The notes under the pieces are model-generated. The model was not told where the DNA came from. It saw only the letters and a program-made list of their open reading frames with translations, and ran no database searches. 64,000 nt of DNA from assembly GCA_028554795.2 (NCBI GenBank), contig CM068829.1:136527579-136591578 (forward strand), given 5' to 3'. The stretch comes from Sinohyriopsis cumingii. Lineage: Eukaryota; Mollusca; Bivalvia; Unionida; Unionidae. The position numbers and the translations under genes are program-made. Below are positions 58,914 to 64,000 of the stretch, piece after piece (the first letter of the stretch is position 1; every line of letters begins with the position of its first letter).

Positions 58914-60420
58914 CTAGAAAATAAGCACAAATAATTCCAATTTATGAGTCTCATCTTTAAAACATTGCAGTTATAAGTAGTTATAGTTGTTGTTTAAGCA
59001 GCAATACTAATGTTAACTAGAAGGATAAGAAGTAAAAAAGTGGAAGATGAAGAAGGGCAATCGGTTTATCAGTTATGTTATATGATAATTTTATTTGCTC
59101 TGTCAGTTTAAGTGTCGATGTATATTCTAAATATCGACTGGAGAACAATGAAATACGATTATATACACTTTTGCATGCTATAAAGCAAACAAACTGACTG
59201 GCTTGGTGTTGTGTATATTTAGTTTTCATTGTATGATTGACCTTTGTCCATAATAGAAGGTAGGTGTTTGGGCCTACTTGACTAATGTCATCTTTTGTAA
59301 ACAACATCTTACTCTGCAACACGTTTCTGTGATTGCAGATTATATTATAAGCTAATTATTATTATTTGCAGGAAACATGCTTTACTTGAATCTGAGTTCA
59401 GGACATTGGGTTTCCTCTCGAGAATTCCTGGTCAACCTGATGTTTCCCATGTTCTTTACTAAAGTTTGAGCAATTTACCTGATCTTGTTTACAACTTATA
59501 ATGTTCTGAAAATGAACTTTTGAACATCATGGTCTATTATTGTTTCTTTGGTTTTTCCATTAGGGTTGTTTTCATCTGTATTATTTATTCTTCTCTTAAA
59601 ATCTGAAGTGGACTCATACTTACAGTTGTGTACAGTTTTCATATGAGAGGATTTATATATTTTAATTATTCAATGGAATCACAAAGTGCTCATTAATACT
59701 TTCTGTTTATGTTACCATTTTGGGATTATTGTGAATTCATTTAGAGACATTTTAGATTACATTATTGTGATACATCAAAACTATTCCAATCTATTGGTTC
59801 ATTATTACATTCAAAATTGTAATTCATTGGAACACCACTGGAATTCTCTATAATTGTTGACTTCTGGCTGAACTGTTATGACTGTTTGTAATTTAAGTCA
59901 CAGTAATTTAAGTTCTTGTAAGACTTTTGATTTGTATTATAGGGAAAAAAAATTGTTGGCTGAATTTTACTAAACTTGTTGGTTTTCTCTCTTTTCTGTT
60001 GCTAAGTTTAAGACCAGTGAATCGTAACTGTCTGCCTATGTTTTATTTGTTGAACATTAGATAACTCTTGTCCTTTTCCATATAATCTGGTATATTGATT
60101 TGGTGCGGAAAAATTGATACAGATTTTGGTTTTAAAATCCCACAAACTGTAGTGATCTCTGGTTATTAAATTTTAGCAAGGTGAAGTTATATATAATTAT
60201 GTAACACTGTAATTATCGATAAGAATTACTAGAATACTTTAATTGTGTTTTAAACACCCAATCCCAATTTTTTTTATTTTTGTTATTAGCAGTCACTCCA
60301 TCACGTACATTTCAATGTTATAATATTCACTTAAAATTAAAATAGTGATTCAATCTTATCGTTGAATTGATAAAATTGGTTAAAATCTATAAGGAAATGG
60401 ACAATTCGTAGTCGCTGTAT
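58914..60420. other. Intron upstream of the last HSPA12-like exon
   Basis: Begins at the minus-strand acceptor. No further HSPA12 exon recognised. Confidence 0.5.

Positions 60421-64000
<3,580 letters not shown>

Overview
This is a eukaryotic nuclear window: AT-rich, intron-rich, with GT-AG introns of 1 to 6 kb and very dense microsatellites, minisatellites, SINEs and short DNA transposons. A mollusc, most likely a marine bivalve, fits best. The reasons are the repeat style, the tRNA-derived SINEs, and an HSPA12-type Hsp70 gene, a family greatly expanded in bivalves. The species cannot be named from sequence alone.

Protein-coding content is small. From 3094 to 41114 on the + strand lie thirteen exons forming the 3' part of one gene for a mosaic serine protease. 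They encode six LDL-receptor class A (LDLa) repeats (3094-18253), one SRCR domain split over three exons (21329-30168) and a complete S1 trypsin-fold catalytic domain ending at a stop codon (32282-41114). I built the model by hand. All intron phases agree, giving 591 uninterrupted residues. The 5' end (probably a signal anchor and further domains) is outside the window. The domain order LDLa-SRCR-S1 matches type II transmembrane serine proteases of the corin/TMPRSS group. The catalytic triad is intact, but the activation site and S1 pocket are not those of a trypsin.

On the - strand at 57853-58913 is the last coding exon (352 residues) of an HSPA12A/B-like Hsp70; its earlier exons lie beyond the right edge or are not recognisable. 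It faces the protease gene tail to tail across about 16.7 kb of non-coding DNA. A weak candidate first exon with a signal-peptide-like start sits at 53193 on the + strand.

Nearly all protease introns carry their own tandem-repeat array, with units from 23 to about 150 bp; the largest is a 2 kb array of 46-bp units. Interspersed elements include six copies of one tRNA-derived SINE family (four with clear target-site duplications), a second SINE family, TTAA-flanked elements of about 600 bp, TA-flanked mariner-type MITEs, and one hAT-type MITE with a perfect 8-bp duplication. The most unusual local structure is a set of degenerate tandem copies of the start of the catalytic-serine exon, just upstream of the real exon. 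No prokaryotic-style system, CRISPR array, functional tRNA/rRNA gene or wholly new gene system was found.
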